Positions 1-10,722 of a stretch of DNA of 64,000 nucleotides are shown one piece after another. Every line of letters starts with the position of its first letter. Positions within the stretch are counted from its first letter, which is position 1. The notes below the pieces were generated by a model. It made no database searches and had not been told where the DNA came from. It saw only the letters and a list, made by a program, of their open reading frames with translations. The position numbers and the translations under genes are program-made. This stretch comes from Amorphochlora amoebiformis (taxonomy: Eukaryota; Cercozoa; Chlorarachniophyceae), in the NCBI GenBank assembly GCA_054601695.1, contig BAAHQB010000325.1:1-64000 (forward strand), read 5' to 3'.

Positions 1-704
1 ACGATCATCACAAGTTCTGCATACGTCTGACGCACAATACAGCATGACGACAAGCCACAACAGCACCGTCTGCAAGCGTTATATGACCTGAGAGCATGTC
101 GAGAGGCTATACAACCTCCTTCAAAGCGAGAGACCACCACCAGTCCACGCACCTTCCCTTCTCACAAGTCTTCTCCCCCAAGCCTTCTGCAGCGACCGAA
201 GTCCGCCCCGTCACACCCCAAGCGGATGGAGACCTTCACGAGGCTCCATGGTTAATATGTATATGCATACGCCCTTCAACGTCCACGGTTTCGAAGAGAT
301 TCGACCGACGCCGACCTCCATTCTGGTCTGCGATGAGACCCCCCGTCACTGCCCGCCAATGCCTGCCATTCTCCTGGAATCCCCGGAATCCTGGAACGCC
401 TTCAGAGCCCCATGTCACAACCTGAACCACCACAGTACACGTGTCAAGCCCTTTAAAGACGCCCCGGCAGCGCGACAACGCAACAGCTATCCGTTTCGCG
501 ACACACACTGGCAAGAAGCGAGCCTGCCTGCAAGACCGACATCCTGCGACGGTTCCCCCCTGATGAGTCCCCACCATAAGAGGGCCGAAACTGTCGTTCG
601 CAAGAACGTTGGTCGGGTGCAGGTAAGCCCCACACACACATTGTATGTATATATATTTATTTGTTTGTGCATATTGTGTATGGTTTATGTTTATATATAT
701 ATAT

Positions 705-788
<84 letters not shown>

Positions 789-1186
789 ATATTTCCATAT
801 ATATATATTATACATTCATTTATATATATTGTATATGCATGTGTTTGTGAAATTACTTTGGTGTTCAACTAACTTGCTCTACATGGATAGCTCCAACTCA
901 TTAGGAGTCCCCGAACCTAACAATACATCGAGCGATTGGCGCCGTCATGATGGGTCAAGTCCCGAGCCCTTAGCGCCTTCCAACCTGAGCATCAAGATTG
1001 TATATTGAGATGGCTATATGGCACAAGAGGTGTACGAATATGGTTGGGTTTCCCTAACCCTAATCCTAGTCACCCCATCCATGACCTGGATGCATCTCTC
1101 CTGGACATATACACTGAACTACCAACTTACACCGGAGGCCCGTGACCCCGTCGGTTTATAAAATAAAATCGAGAAGAGTATCAGCA
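1..1186 (+). repeat. Subtelomeric tandem repeat, unit 1
   Basis: First of four head-to-tail copies of a ~1.19-kb unit; the copies begin at 1, 1187, 2384 and 3575. The window opens inside the array, so position 1 is an arbitrary phase. Outside a (TA)n tract at about 700-785 the copies are almost identical, and the tract accounts for most of the length differences. The unit holds a hammerhead ribozyme (543-623), the (TA)n tract, a short telomere-like motif (CCCTAACCCTAA near 1051) and a TATA-like stretch near 1156. Open frames on both strands (109 aa from 96, about 200 aa from 248, 133 aa reverse from 637) are conserved only because the copies are nearly identical, and I recognise no protein in them. 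Confidence 0.95.
543..623 (+). ncRNA. Type I hammerhead ribozyme, unit 1
   Basis: The conserved core is complete: CTGATGA (560-566), then stem II (GTCCC with GGGCC, one U.C mismatch), then GAAA. Next comes a stem III hairpin (CGTTC-GCAA-GAACG, a GNRA loop, extended by A-U, C-G and wobble pairs), ending in the classical cleavage triplet GTC (612-614), with cleavage predicted after 614. Stem I is closed by CCC/GGG next to the core and, across an asymmetric internal loop, by CCTGC (543-547) with GCAGG (619-623). Because the open ends lie in stem I it is a type I hammerhead. That class is known from Penelope-like elements, retrozymes and several animal satellites. Self-cleavage of a tandem transcript would release ~1.19-kb monomers. 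Confidence 0.85.
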
Positions 1187-1891
1187 ACGATCATCACAAG
1201 TTCTGCATACGTCTGACGCACAATACAGCATGACGACAAGCCACAACAGCACCGTCTGCAAGCGTTATATGACCTGAGAGCATGTCGAGAGGCTATACAA
1301 CCTCCTTCAAAGCGAGAGACCACCACCAGTCCACGCACCTTCCCTTCTCACAAGTCTTCTCCCCCAAGCCTTCTGCAGCGACCGAAGTCCGCCCCGTCAC
1401 ACCCCAAGCGGATGGAGACCTTCACGAGGCTCCATGGTTAATATGTATATGCATACGCCCTTCAACGTCCACGGTTTCGAAGAGATTCGACCGACGCCGA
1501 CCTCCATTCTGGTCTGCGATGAGACCCCCCGTCACTGCCCGCCAATGCCTGCCATTCTCCTGGAATCCCCGGAATCCTGGAACGCCTTCAGAGCCCCATG
1601 TCACAACCTGAACCACCACAGTACACGTGTCAAGCCCTTTAAAGACGCCCCGGCAGCGCGACAACGCAACAGCTATCCGTTTCGCGACACACACTGGCAA
1701 GAAGCGAGCCTGCCTGCAAGACCGACATCCTGCGACGGTTCCCCCCTGATGAGTCCCCACCATAAGAGGGCCGAAACTGTCGTTCGCAAGAACGTTGGTC
1801 GGGTGCAGGTAAGCCCCACACACACATTGTATGTATATATATTTATTTGTTTGTGCATATTGTGTATGGTTTATGTTTATATGTATGTATA

Positions 1892-1984
<93 letters not shown>

Positions 1985-2383
1985 CATATTTCCATATATA
2001 TATATTGTACATTCATTTATATATATTGTATATGCATGTGTTTGTGAAATTACTTTGGTGTTCAACTAACTTGCTCTACATGGATAGCTCCAACTCATTA
2101 GGAGTCCCCGAACCTAACAATACATCGAGCGATTGGCGCCGTCATGATGGGTCAAGTCCCGAGCCCTTAGCGCCTTCCAACCTGAGCATCAAGATTGTAT
2201 ATTGAGATGGCTATATGGCACAAGAGGTGTACGAATATGGTTGGGTTTCCCTAACCCTAATCCTAGTCACCCCATCCATGACCTGGATGCATCTCTCCTG
2301 GACATATACACTGAACTACCAACTTACACCGGAGGCCCGTGACCCCGTCGGTTTATAAAATAAAATCGAGAAGAGTATCAGCA
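1187..2383 (+). repeat. Subtelomeric tandem repeat, unit 2
   Basis: Second complete unit, 1,197 bp. It differs from unit 1 mainly in the length and composition of the (TA)n tract at about 1880-1982. It contains the ribozyme, the telomere-like motif and the TATA-like stretch at the same relative positions. Confidence 0.95.
1729..1809 (+). ncRNA. Type I hammerhead ribozyme, unit 2
   Basis: Same core, stems and GTC cleavage triplet as in unit 1, with CTGATGA at 1746-1752. The predicted cleavage site is one repeat length (1,186 bp) from that of unit 1. Confidence 0.85.
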
Positions 2384-3096
2384 ACGATCATCACAAGTTC
2401 TGCATACGTCTGACGCACAATACAGCATGACGACAAGCCACAACAGCACCGTCTGCAAGCGTTATATGACCTGAGAGCATGTCGAGAGGCTATACAACCT
2501 CCTTCAAAGCGAGAGACCACCACCAGTCCACGCACCTTCCCTTCTCACAAGTCTTCTCCCCCAAGCCTTCTGCAGCGACCGAAGTCCGCCCCGTCACACC
2601 CCAAGCGGATGGAGACCTTCACGAGGCTCCATGGTTAATATGTATATGCATACGCCCTTCAACGTCCACGGTTTCGAAGAGATTCGACCGACGCCGACCT
2701 CCATTCTGGTCTGCGATGAGACCCCCCGTCACTGCCCGCCAATGCCTGCCATTCTCCTGGAATCCCCGGAATCCTGGAACGCCTTCAGAGCCCCATGTCA
2801 CAACCTGAACCACCACAGTACACGTGTCAAGCCCTTTAAAGACGCCCCGGCAGCGCGACAACGCAACAGCTATCCGTTTCGCGACACACACTGGCAAGAA
2901 GCGAGCCTGCCTGCAAGACCGACATCCTGCGACGGTTCCCCCCTGATGAGTCCCCACCATAAGAGGGCCGAAACTGTCGTTCGCAAGAACGTTGGTCGGG
3001 TGCAGGTAAGCCCCACACACACATTGTATGTATATATATTTATTTGTTTGTGCATATTGTATATGGTTTATGTTTATATATATATATATTATTTAA

Positions 3097-3175
<79 letters not shown>

Positions 3176-3574
3176 CATATTTCCATATATATATATTGTA
3201 CATTCATTTATATATATTGTATATGCATGTGTTTGTGAAATTACTTTGGTGTTCAACTAACTTGCTCTACATGGATAGCTCCAACTCATTAGGAGTCCCC
3301 GAACCTAACAATACATCGAGCGATTGGCGCCGTCATGATGGGTCAAGTCCCGAGCCCTTAGCGCCTTCCAACCTGAGCATCAAGATTGTATATTGAGATG
3401 GCTATATGGCACAAGAGGTGTACGAATATGGTTGGGTTTCCCTAACCCTAATCCTAGTCACCCCATCCATGACCTGGATGCATCTCTCCTGGACATATAC
3501 ACTGAACTACCAACTTACACCGGAGGCCCGTGACCCCGTCGGTTTATAAAATAAAATCGAGAAGAGTATCAGCA
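2384..3574 (+). repeat. Subtelomeric tandem repeat, unit 3
   Basis: Third complete unit, 1,191 bp, with the same content as units 1 and 2 and a different (TA)n tract at about 3075-3175. Confidence 0.95.
2926..3006 (+). ncRNA. Type I hammerhead ribozyme, unit 3
   Basis: Identical ribozyme in unit 3, with CTGATGA at 2943-2949. Confidence 0.85.
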
Positions 3575-4281
3575 ACGATCATCACAAGTTCTGCATACGT
3601 CTGACGCACAATACAGCATGACGACAAGCCACAACAGCACCGTCTGCAAGCGTTATATGACCTGAGAGCATGTCGAGAGGCTATACAACCTCCTTCAAAG
3701 CGAGAGACCACCACCAGTCCACGCACCTTCCCTTCTCACAAGTCTTCTCCCCCAAGCCTTCTGCAGCGACCGAAGTCCGCCCCGTCACACCCCAAGCGGA
3801 TGGAGACCTTCACGAGGCTCCATGGTTAATATGTATATGCATACGCCCTTCAACGTCCACGGTTTCGAAGAGATTCGACCGATGCCGACCTCCATTCTGG
3901 TCTGCGATGAGACCCCCCGTCACTGCCCGCCAATGCCTGCCATTCTCCTGGAATCCCCGGAATCCTGGAACGCCTTCAGAGCCCCATGTCACAACCTGAA
4001 CCACCACAGTACACGTGTCAAGCCCTTTAAAGACGCCCCGGCAGCGCGACAACGCAACAGCTATCCGTTTCGCGACACACACTGGCAAGAAGCGAGCCTG
4101 CCTGCAAGACCGACATCCTGCGACGGTTCCCCCCTGATGAGTCCCCACCATAAGAGGGCCGAAACTGTCGTTCGCAAGAACGTTGGTCGGGTGCAGGTAA
4201 GCCCCACACACACATTGTATGTATATATATTTATTTGTTTGTGCATATTGTGTATGGTTTATGTTTATATATATATATTAA

Positions 4282-4317
<36 letters not shown>

Positions 4318-4335
4318 TTTTATATATATATATAG

Positions 4336-4372
<37 letters not shown>

Positions 4373-4503
4373 CATATTTCCATATATATATATTGTACAT
4401 TCATTTATATATATTGTATATGCATGTGTTTGTGAAATTACTTTGGTGTTCAACTAACTTGCTCTACATGGATAGCTCCAACTCATTAGGAGTCCCCGAA
4501 CCT
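3575..4503 (+). repeat. Subtelomeric tandem repeat, unit 4, 3'-truncated by telomeric DNA
   Basis: The fourth unit follows the others until the sequence CCCCGAACCTAAC. There units 1-3 continue with AATACATCGAG, but this copy switches to pure CCCTAA repeats. The bases CCTAAC are shared by the unit and the telomeric repeat, so they are the natural junction microhomology. One C-to-T difference from the other copies is visible near 3872 (GACGCC to GATGCC). Confidence 0.93.
4117..4197 (+). ncRNA. Type I hammerhead ribozyme, unit 4
   Basis: Identical ribozyme in unit 4, with CTGATGA at 4134-4140. It lies about 300 bp before the junction with telomeric repeats. Confidence 0.85.
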
Positions 4504-4645
4504 AACCCTAACCCTAACCCTAACCCTAACCCTAACCCTAACCCTAACCCTAACCCTAACCCTAACCCTAACCCTAACCCTAACCCTAACCCTAACCCTA
4601 ACCCTAACCCTAACCCTAACCCTAACCCTAACCCTAACCCTAACC

Positions 4646-4686
<41 letters not shown>

Positions 4687-5142
4687 CCCTAACCCTAACC
4701 CTAACCCTAACCCTAACCCTAACCCTAACCCTAACCCTAACCCTAACCATAACCTAACCCTAACCCTAACCCTAACCCTAACCCTAACCCTAACCCTAAC
4801 CCTAACCCTAACCCTAACCCTAACCCTAACCCTAACCCTAACCCTAACCCTAACCCAACCCTAACCCTAACCCTAACCCTAACCCTAACCCTAACCCTAA
4901 CCCTAACCCTAACCCTAACCCTAACCCTAACCCTAACCCTAACCCTAACCCTAACCCGACACCCTAACCCTAACCCGACACCCTAACCCTAACCCTAACC
5001 CTAACCCTAACCCTAACCCTAACCCTAACCCTAACCCTAACCCTAACCCTAACCCTAACCCTAACACCCTAACCCTAACCCTAACCCGACACCCTAACCC
5101 TAACCCTAACCCTAACCCTAACCCTAACCCTAACCCTAACCC
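4501..5142 (+). repeat. Interstitial telomeric array (CCCTAA)n
   Basis: About 640 bp of CCCTAA on the + strand (TTAGGG on the minus strand). It is near-perfect for about 450 bp, then has point variants (CCAACC, AACCATAACC, CCCTAAACCC) and several CCCGACA heptamers in the right third. The orientation is that of a left chromosome end capping what lies to the right. Both sides are repeat-unit DNA, so the array is now internal. The right end joins repeat unit 5 at CCCGGCAGCG, again with C-rich overlap. Confidence 0.97.
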
Positions 5143-5161
5143 GGCAGCGCGACAACGCAAC
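5141..5161 (+). repeat. Subtelomeric repeat, unit 5, left fragment
   Basis: Short piece equal to about offset 463 onward of unit 1 (CCGGCAGCGCGACAACGCAAC). It is capped on the left by the telomeric array and cut on the right by the transposon at 5162. Its last three bases, AAC, are repeated after the transposon. Confidence 0.9.
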
Positions 5162-5195
5162 AGACCTTGTTAAGTCAGCGATTATTGCGATTAAT
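5162..5195 (+). repeat. Left terminal inverted repeat of the transposon
   Basis: Starts AGACCTTGTTAAGTCAGCGA and matches the reverse complement of 9129-9162 over 34 bases without mismatch. Confidence 0.95.
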
Positions 5196-6007
<812 letters not shown>

Positions 6008-6931
6008 TTAGATATCCAATAATCGCTGCCTCTTCTTCTTGTTCTTGTTCCATGCCTCATCGAAGTCTTCATCAGATGATGATTTGTCTCGATCGAACTG
6101 AGAATGACCCCGGACGCGCTTCTTAAACCAGAGCCCAATAAATTTAGGAGTGTCGAGCTCGACATACTCAGTGGTCTGGTATCCATCTGGGATCGGGATG
6201 GAGAATTCCGTGACTTGCTGTAGTAACTTGCTTTTCTTCATTGATTCGTGCTGCGCCTTGGCGATCGATTTCAACTTCTGATCCAAATACCTGAACGTTT
6301 TGAGCTTTGGTGGTTGGCTCGTCTTCACGACGTGTACCATGCGAACCTCGTGGATGACATTGAGCTCGATGCTAGTTGAGTCATTGCCCTGGTTGAACCA
6401 CATGCCTACCCCATCCATGTTCGCTTTTGAAGTTGATGAATCGGAGAAAATCAAGAATGGTTTGTAGTCTCAGATGTCCTTGACGCATATCTTCTTGTAG
6501 ATGGCAAACTCATCTTCAGCATTCTTCTTGTTCCTGTCCTCGATGATACGTCTTGCTTCAGTTACCGAGAGTGACGCGGTTGGAACAGCGGGTGAAGAAG
6601 AAGATACCGATGAAGAGCCAGCGGGAGTCCATTTGGGAGGTGGTGCGGGAGACCCCGCTGCCGGAGGCGCCACTGTGCGAGGGGCCTCTGGATGAGTGAG
6701 GTCCATTGACTCAACTCGGGGGGGATTATCAGCTGCACTTGATCTGGAGACGTATTGCCCATAGTTCTTGACCATGGCGAGGGTGACATTGGGAAAGTTT
6801 GGCTGCATGTAGTTTTCATAGATCCATTTCCATCTATGACCCCGGGCCTCTCTTGGTACGTGTTCCATTGCATTAGTGACAGTTTTCTTTTGACCCTCTG
6901 AAAGGCCCCGTTCCTTCTTCTTTGGTGGCAT
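6008..6931 (-). pseudogene. Transposon accessory protein gene (putative DNA-binding protein), broken by one TGA
   Basis: One minus-strand frame runs from ATG at 6931 to the stop at 6008 and is interrupted only by an in-frame TGA at 6470-6472. The N-terminal 153 codons start MPPKKKERGL and contain a Trp-rich, basic segment (about residues 10-50, with GHRWKWIYENY) of the kind seen in Myb/trihelix or MADF DNA-binding domains, then a Pro/Ser-rich linker and an Arg/Lys-rich helix. The distal 148 codons end in an acidic stretch followed by a Lys/Arg-rich tail. Harbinger elements typically encode such a protein to help the transposase reach the nucleus and the terminal repeats. The domain assignment is inference from composition. 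The TGA would be an Arg codon (CGA) before a single CpG transition. Confidence 0.65.
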
Positions 6932-7294
6932 GGCGGTTCTTGCGGTTCTTGGCGGTTCTGACTGGCGCGCAAAGGTATCTGCCGATTAAATAATGAATAA
7001 TCCTAGGAGAATTTCGATTAATTTCGGCTGAAATTCCGCTGAATCTTGGCTGAATTTAGGCTGAATTTAGGCTGAATCTCAGATATTAATTTGGATGATT
7101 TTACGTAGGAATATTTACGTCGGAACCCAAAACATTTCTAGATGGCCGCGCCGTGTGGGAGCCAAGACACCTGTAAAACTCCCGTCTTCGTAGCTCCTAT
7201 TCCGGTTTTGAAAACGGTAATTCAATACTTTTTCAGCCGCTGAATATCGGCTGAATTATGGCTGAAATAATGATGAAAAAAGGAGGAAATCCGG
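6932..7294. promoter_or_regulatory. Divergent intergenic region between the two transposon genes
   Basis: About 360 bp separate the minus-strand start at 6931 from the + strand transposase frame. It contains short direct repeats of GGCTGAATTTA/GGCTGAATCTC (about 7030-7085). No TATA box or known operator is clear. It is probably the shared promoter by position only. Confidence 0.4.
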
Positions 7295-8390
7295 TTGAGC
7301 AAAAGTGTCTTTTCTCAGGAGGACAAGGTGAAGGGGATTTATTCCCACTACTTTTCCAGCTACACTGACGCCGCTTTCAATAGCAATATTGGACTAAGTC
7401 TTCAAGAGGTCTGCTATGTGATCGACAAATACTCCGCCGAGACATCGGTCACGCCTTTAGCATTCATGATGGCATTGCACTTCGCTTGGAAATATCCGGA
7501 AGGTCACTACGGTGGTGTCATCTGGAAGATGTGTCGCCAGCAATACGCATTCAAAGTATGGAAGGCGGTCAACGTTATTGAGGCATTCATGAATGAGATC
7601 AAGATGGAAAACCGTCTGAAGTCTGCTATATGCATCGATGGTCCTGCTGCGTACTGCACCCTCCACACCGACTCTTCTGACTTTATGGTCCACCGACCCC
7701 AAAACAAGGAGGATCAAAAAGAAATACTACACGTTCAAGAGAAGAAAGTTTGCCATGCGATATGCCATAGCCGTATCTGCCAACACTGGAGACTTACGCT
7801 GGGTGTCATCTGGTGATCCAGCTGGGAGCATTTCAGACCTTAACATAAATATCTGAAGGGAGGGATTAGTGGAGAAGCTACACTTCTTTGAGCGAGTGGG
7901 TGCGGATGGGGCTTATCTCTGCCGACGGGATCCTATGTACAAATGTCCACATCGCAAGCCAAGAGGGGGACAGCTCACTCCTGGACAAGTACAACAGAAC
8001 GCAGCATTCGGGAACTACCGCTCGATCGTCGAGAATATCTTCGCTCGCACGAAGCAATTTGCTTGTATGAGGGACTGGAGGCACAAAAGATCTCAGCACC
8101 CTATAATTGCACGCTTCGTATTCCAACTTGTTCAAGTCAAGCAGAAATTCAGACCTATTCGCAAATTAGGTATATCACCAGAAGAGCACGCTGAGCTCAC
8201 CGTCACCAGTTGGCGAGATGCGGAACGTGAGGGTGTCCCAGCAATCATGCCCGAAAGCAAGTCCAAGCGTAAACCAGATAGACGTGGAAGGGTTAGGCGA
8301 AGAAAGAGGAAGTTGCCTAGTCGACCTGAGCACGAACGCAAACGAGCAAGTGTCGCAAAACCTACATATGGAGTTTCCTCTCAGTCCTAG
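7295..8390 (+). pseudogene. Harbinger-like DDE transposase, broken by a frameshift and a TGA
   Basis: The first frame (from about 7295) contains a putative first catalytic Asp in AICIDG (about codons 110-115). Near an A-rich stretch at about 7712-7725 the recognisable sequence moves to another frame: KKYYTFKRRKFAMRYAIAV, then TGDLRWVSS and GSISDLNI, the usual second-Asp block of DDE_Tnp_4 proteins. A TGA at 7854-7856 follows, and the same frame continues with GLVEKLHFFERVGADGAYL and a block ending with the likely catalytic Glu (YRSIVENIFARTKQF, about 8025-8070). The tail is Arg/Lys-rich and ends at 8390. A single-base indel plus one C-to-T change would explain both lesions; a tiny intron at the first is possible. 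The family call rests on motif order and spacing, not on alignment. Confidence 0.7.
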
Positions 8391-8401
8391 AGTCCCTCCC
8401 T

Positions 8402-8755
8402 TCGGCACTACAACGTGATGCAACGACTGAGGCCAATGAATCTGATGATGCTGATGAGGAGGCTCTGCAATTAAATGATGATGTCTCAGAATCTGCACAT
8501 GGACTTTTGGAAGACACAGACTCTGGATCGTCAGGAGATGAACAAAAAAACAGCGGTCACGAGACTGGCGCTGAGACTGACTATGGGGTAGAAGATAGAG
8601 TCGTCAACCGCAGAGGAAGGAATCATCGAGTTGCAAAGATGGGTGCGCTTCTGGGGATGCGGGCTGCATGTCTCAACGGTGAAAAGATGGACCGGTTGAT
8701 GCGAAGAGCAAGGAGGAGAGAGAAGTCTCAAGGAATTAATATTATTGCCGAATGA
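8402..8755 (+). pseudogene. Acidic and basic tail frame downstream of the transposase
   Basis: An open frame, offset from the transposase frame, encodes an Asp/Glu/Ser-rich stretch (DDADEEALQLNDD, DTDSGSSGDEQ) followed by an Arg-rich end (MRRARRREKSQ). It has no initiator at its left edge, so it may be the transposase C-terminus after another frameshift or a splice. I do not recognise it as a separate gene. Confidence 0.4.
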
Positions 8756-8779
8756 ATGAAATTGTAATTTATCATAAGT

Positions 8780-8811
<32 letters not shown>

Positions 8812-8877
8812 TTATATATTTAATATACATATATATGCACATATATGTGTGTATATCTATGTATAATCTAGATAATA

Positions 8878-8928
<51 letters not shown>

Positions 8929-8963
8929 TTGATAGTATATATATACGTATTATATAACATATA

Positions 8964-9027
<64 letters not shown>

Positions 9028-9128
9028 TATTATATATTTCTTTCATCCTATGATCATCCGACACACGGTGAAGTATCGGGGAAATATTCATCACTTTTTA
9101 ATCATGCAAAGGTTTACAAAAGGTTAAA
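8756..9128. repeat. Transposon right interior: (TA)n tract
   Basis: AT-rich, mostly (TA)n, with no gene. Confidence 0.85.
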
Positions 9129-9162
9129 ATTAATCGCAATAATCGCTGACTTAACAAGGTCT
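9129..9162 (-). repeat. Right terminal inverted repeat of the transposon
   Basis: Perfect inverted partner of 5162-5195, followed directly by the AAC target duplication and the rest of repeat unit 5. Confidence 0.95.
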
Positions 9163-9435
9163 AACAGCTATCCGTTTCGCGACACACACTGGCAAGAAGC
9201 GAGCCTGCCTGCAAGACCGACATCCTGCGACGGTTCCCCCCTGATGAGTCCCCACCATAAGAGGGCCGAAACTGTCGTTCGCAAGAACGTTGGTCGGGTG
9301 CAGGTAAGCCCCACACACACATTGTATGACGGTATGTATATATATTTATTTGTTTTTGCATATTGTGTATGGTTTATGTTTATATATATATATTATATTA
9401 TATATTATATATATATATATGTTTTCATATATATA

Positions 9436-9467
<32 letters not shown>

Positions 9468-9603
9468 TTCATATTTCCATATATATATATTGTACATTCA
9501 TTTATATATATTGTATATGCATGTGTTTGTGAAATTACTTTGGTGTTCAACTAACTTGCTCTACATGGATAGCTCCAACTCATTAGGAGTCCCCGAACCT
9601 AAC
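9163..9603 (+). repeat. Subtelomeric repeat, unit 5, right fragment
   Basis: Continues unit 5 after the transposon from CAGCTATCCG to CCCCGAACCTAAC, where it switches to telomeric DNA at the same position as unit 4. It holds a small GACG insertion near 9329 and its own (TA)n tract. Confidence 0.93.
9224..9304 (+). ncRNA. Type I hammerhead ribozyme, unit 5
   Basis: Identical core and stems to unit 1, with CTGATGA at 9241-9247 and cleavage after the GTC at 9293-9295. The transposon ends only 61 bp upstream, so the ribozyme itself is intact. Confidence 0.85.
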
Positions 9604-9803
9604 CCGACACCCGACACCCGACACCCGACACCCGACACCCGACACCCGACACCCTAACTAGCCTAACCCGACACCCGACACCCTAACCCGACACCCTAAC
9701 CCTAACCCTAACCCGACACCCAACACCCGACACCCGACACCGACACCCGACACCCGACACCCGACACCCGACACCCGACACCCGACACCCTAACCTTAAC
9801 CCG
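9599..9803 (+). repeat. Degenerate telomeric array dominated by CCCGACA
   Basis: About 205 bp of the heptamer CCCGACA mixed with CCCTAA. It has the same strand orientation as the first array and follows the same CCCCGAACCTAAC junction. It grades at the right into CCTTAACCCGTAAACC and then into unique sequence. Confidence 0.92.
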
Positions 9804-10722
9804 TAAACCATGTACCGTCATATATACATATATACGCGTGTATGATACGTAAATCATTATATACTGGCAATCACTCGAGTCGGATTATATACTATATTAA
9901 TATATTATAGTATATATATATATCAGACTTATATATATTGCTACTAGATATATACATATACACTATCATAATATATTAGAATAATTAGATATGTGCATAT
10001 ATAATGATTATATATATACATACATATATATATCGTATATATATATATATGTATAAATATATCATAGTATTTATATTCTAGATACGAGATATATATGGAA
10101 TTAAATACGATATATTATATATATATGTATATATATGTATATATATATATATGTATGTGTATGTAATATGTATTCTATGAGAAAACCAAGTAAGGTATTA
10201 CTATTATCACGATTGAGTTGAATACCTCTAGACTAGCTAAAAGATGTAACCGTTAGTATGAGTTGTACTAGAATTTAGTGTATCCATGCATGCTAGATGT
10301 AGATTTGATTTCTTTAAGAAGTTTAGATTTCAATGATCTGTTCAATTTAACTTTGAGTGCAATCTTATGGATAGTCATTAAACCTGGTATCCAGCTTTTA
10401 GTCTAGACCCTCATTTTAGGCCTAGGCTAAAGACGCGAGACTGTACGTACATTATAGTCTATATTTCTATGCCGACAATCGTTGCGTCTAGCCTCTACAG
10501 CCTGCTCACAGTCAAAGGCATGCAACATGAGAAAAAAAAAATAGCGTTTTCACTGAGAGAAGACTAGAAGAAGGGGAGGTGGTTCAACAAGTTTCTTTTT
10601 TCTAGGATAATAAAATTGAAGTTATTGGATTACGGGCTATACCCTTACCTCTATGCTTTAAAAAAAAAAAAATATCCAGCTGAAATCTATGGGTTCGAAA
10701 TCCTGGAGCAAAGATGCCTAAG
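9804..10722. other. Intergenic, no gene seen
   Basis: AT-rich sequence with short imperfect (TA)n and palindromic ATATAT stretches to about 10165, then about 550 bp of more complex DNA with two poly-A runs. Nothing coding is supported. Confidence 0.7.

Noticed and set aside
248-850. Long open frame running from the satellite unit into IYIYIY sequence as a gene
   Set aside because: Its second half is a translated (TA)n tract, both strands are open, and no domain is recognisable. The intact hammerhead better explains conservation of this segment.
940-985. tRNA-like or pol III promoter (GGGTCAAGTCCCG resembles a B box) in each satellite unit
   Set aside because: The B-box match has a wrong third base, no convincing A box lies upstream, and no cloverleaf folds by eye.
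4393-4674. NPNPNP-repeat protein
   Set aside because: It is the translation of the telomeric CCCTAA array. The minus-strand GLGLGL frame at 4951-5160 has the same origin.
6470-6472. TGA read as an amino acid (altered genetic code)
   Set aside because: TGA is the terminal stop of the GT11-like gene, and the only internal TGAs are in the transposon, where CpG decay explains them.
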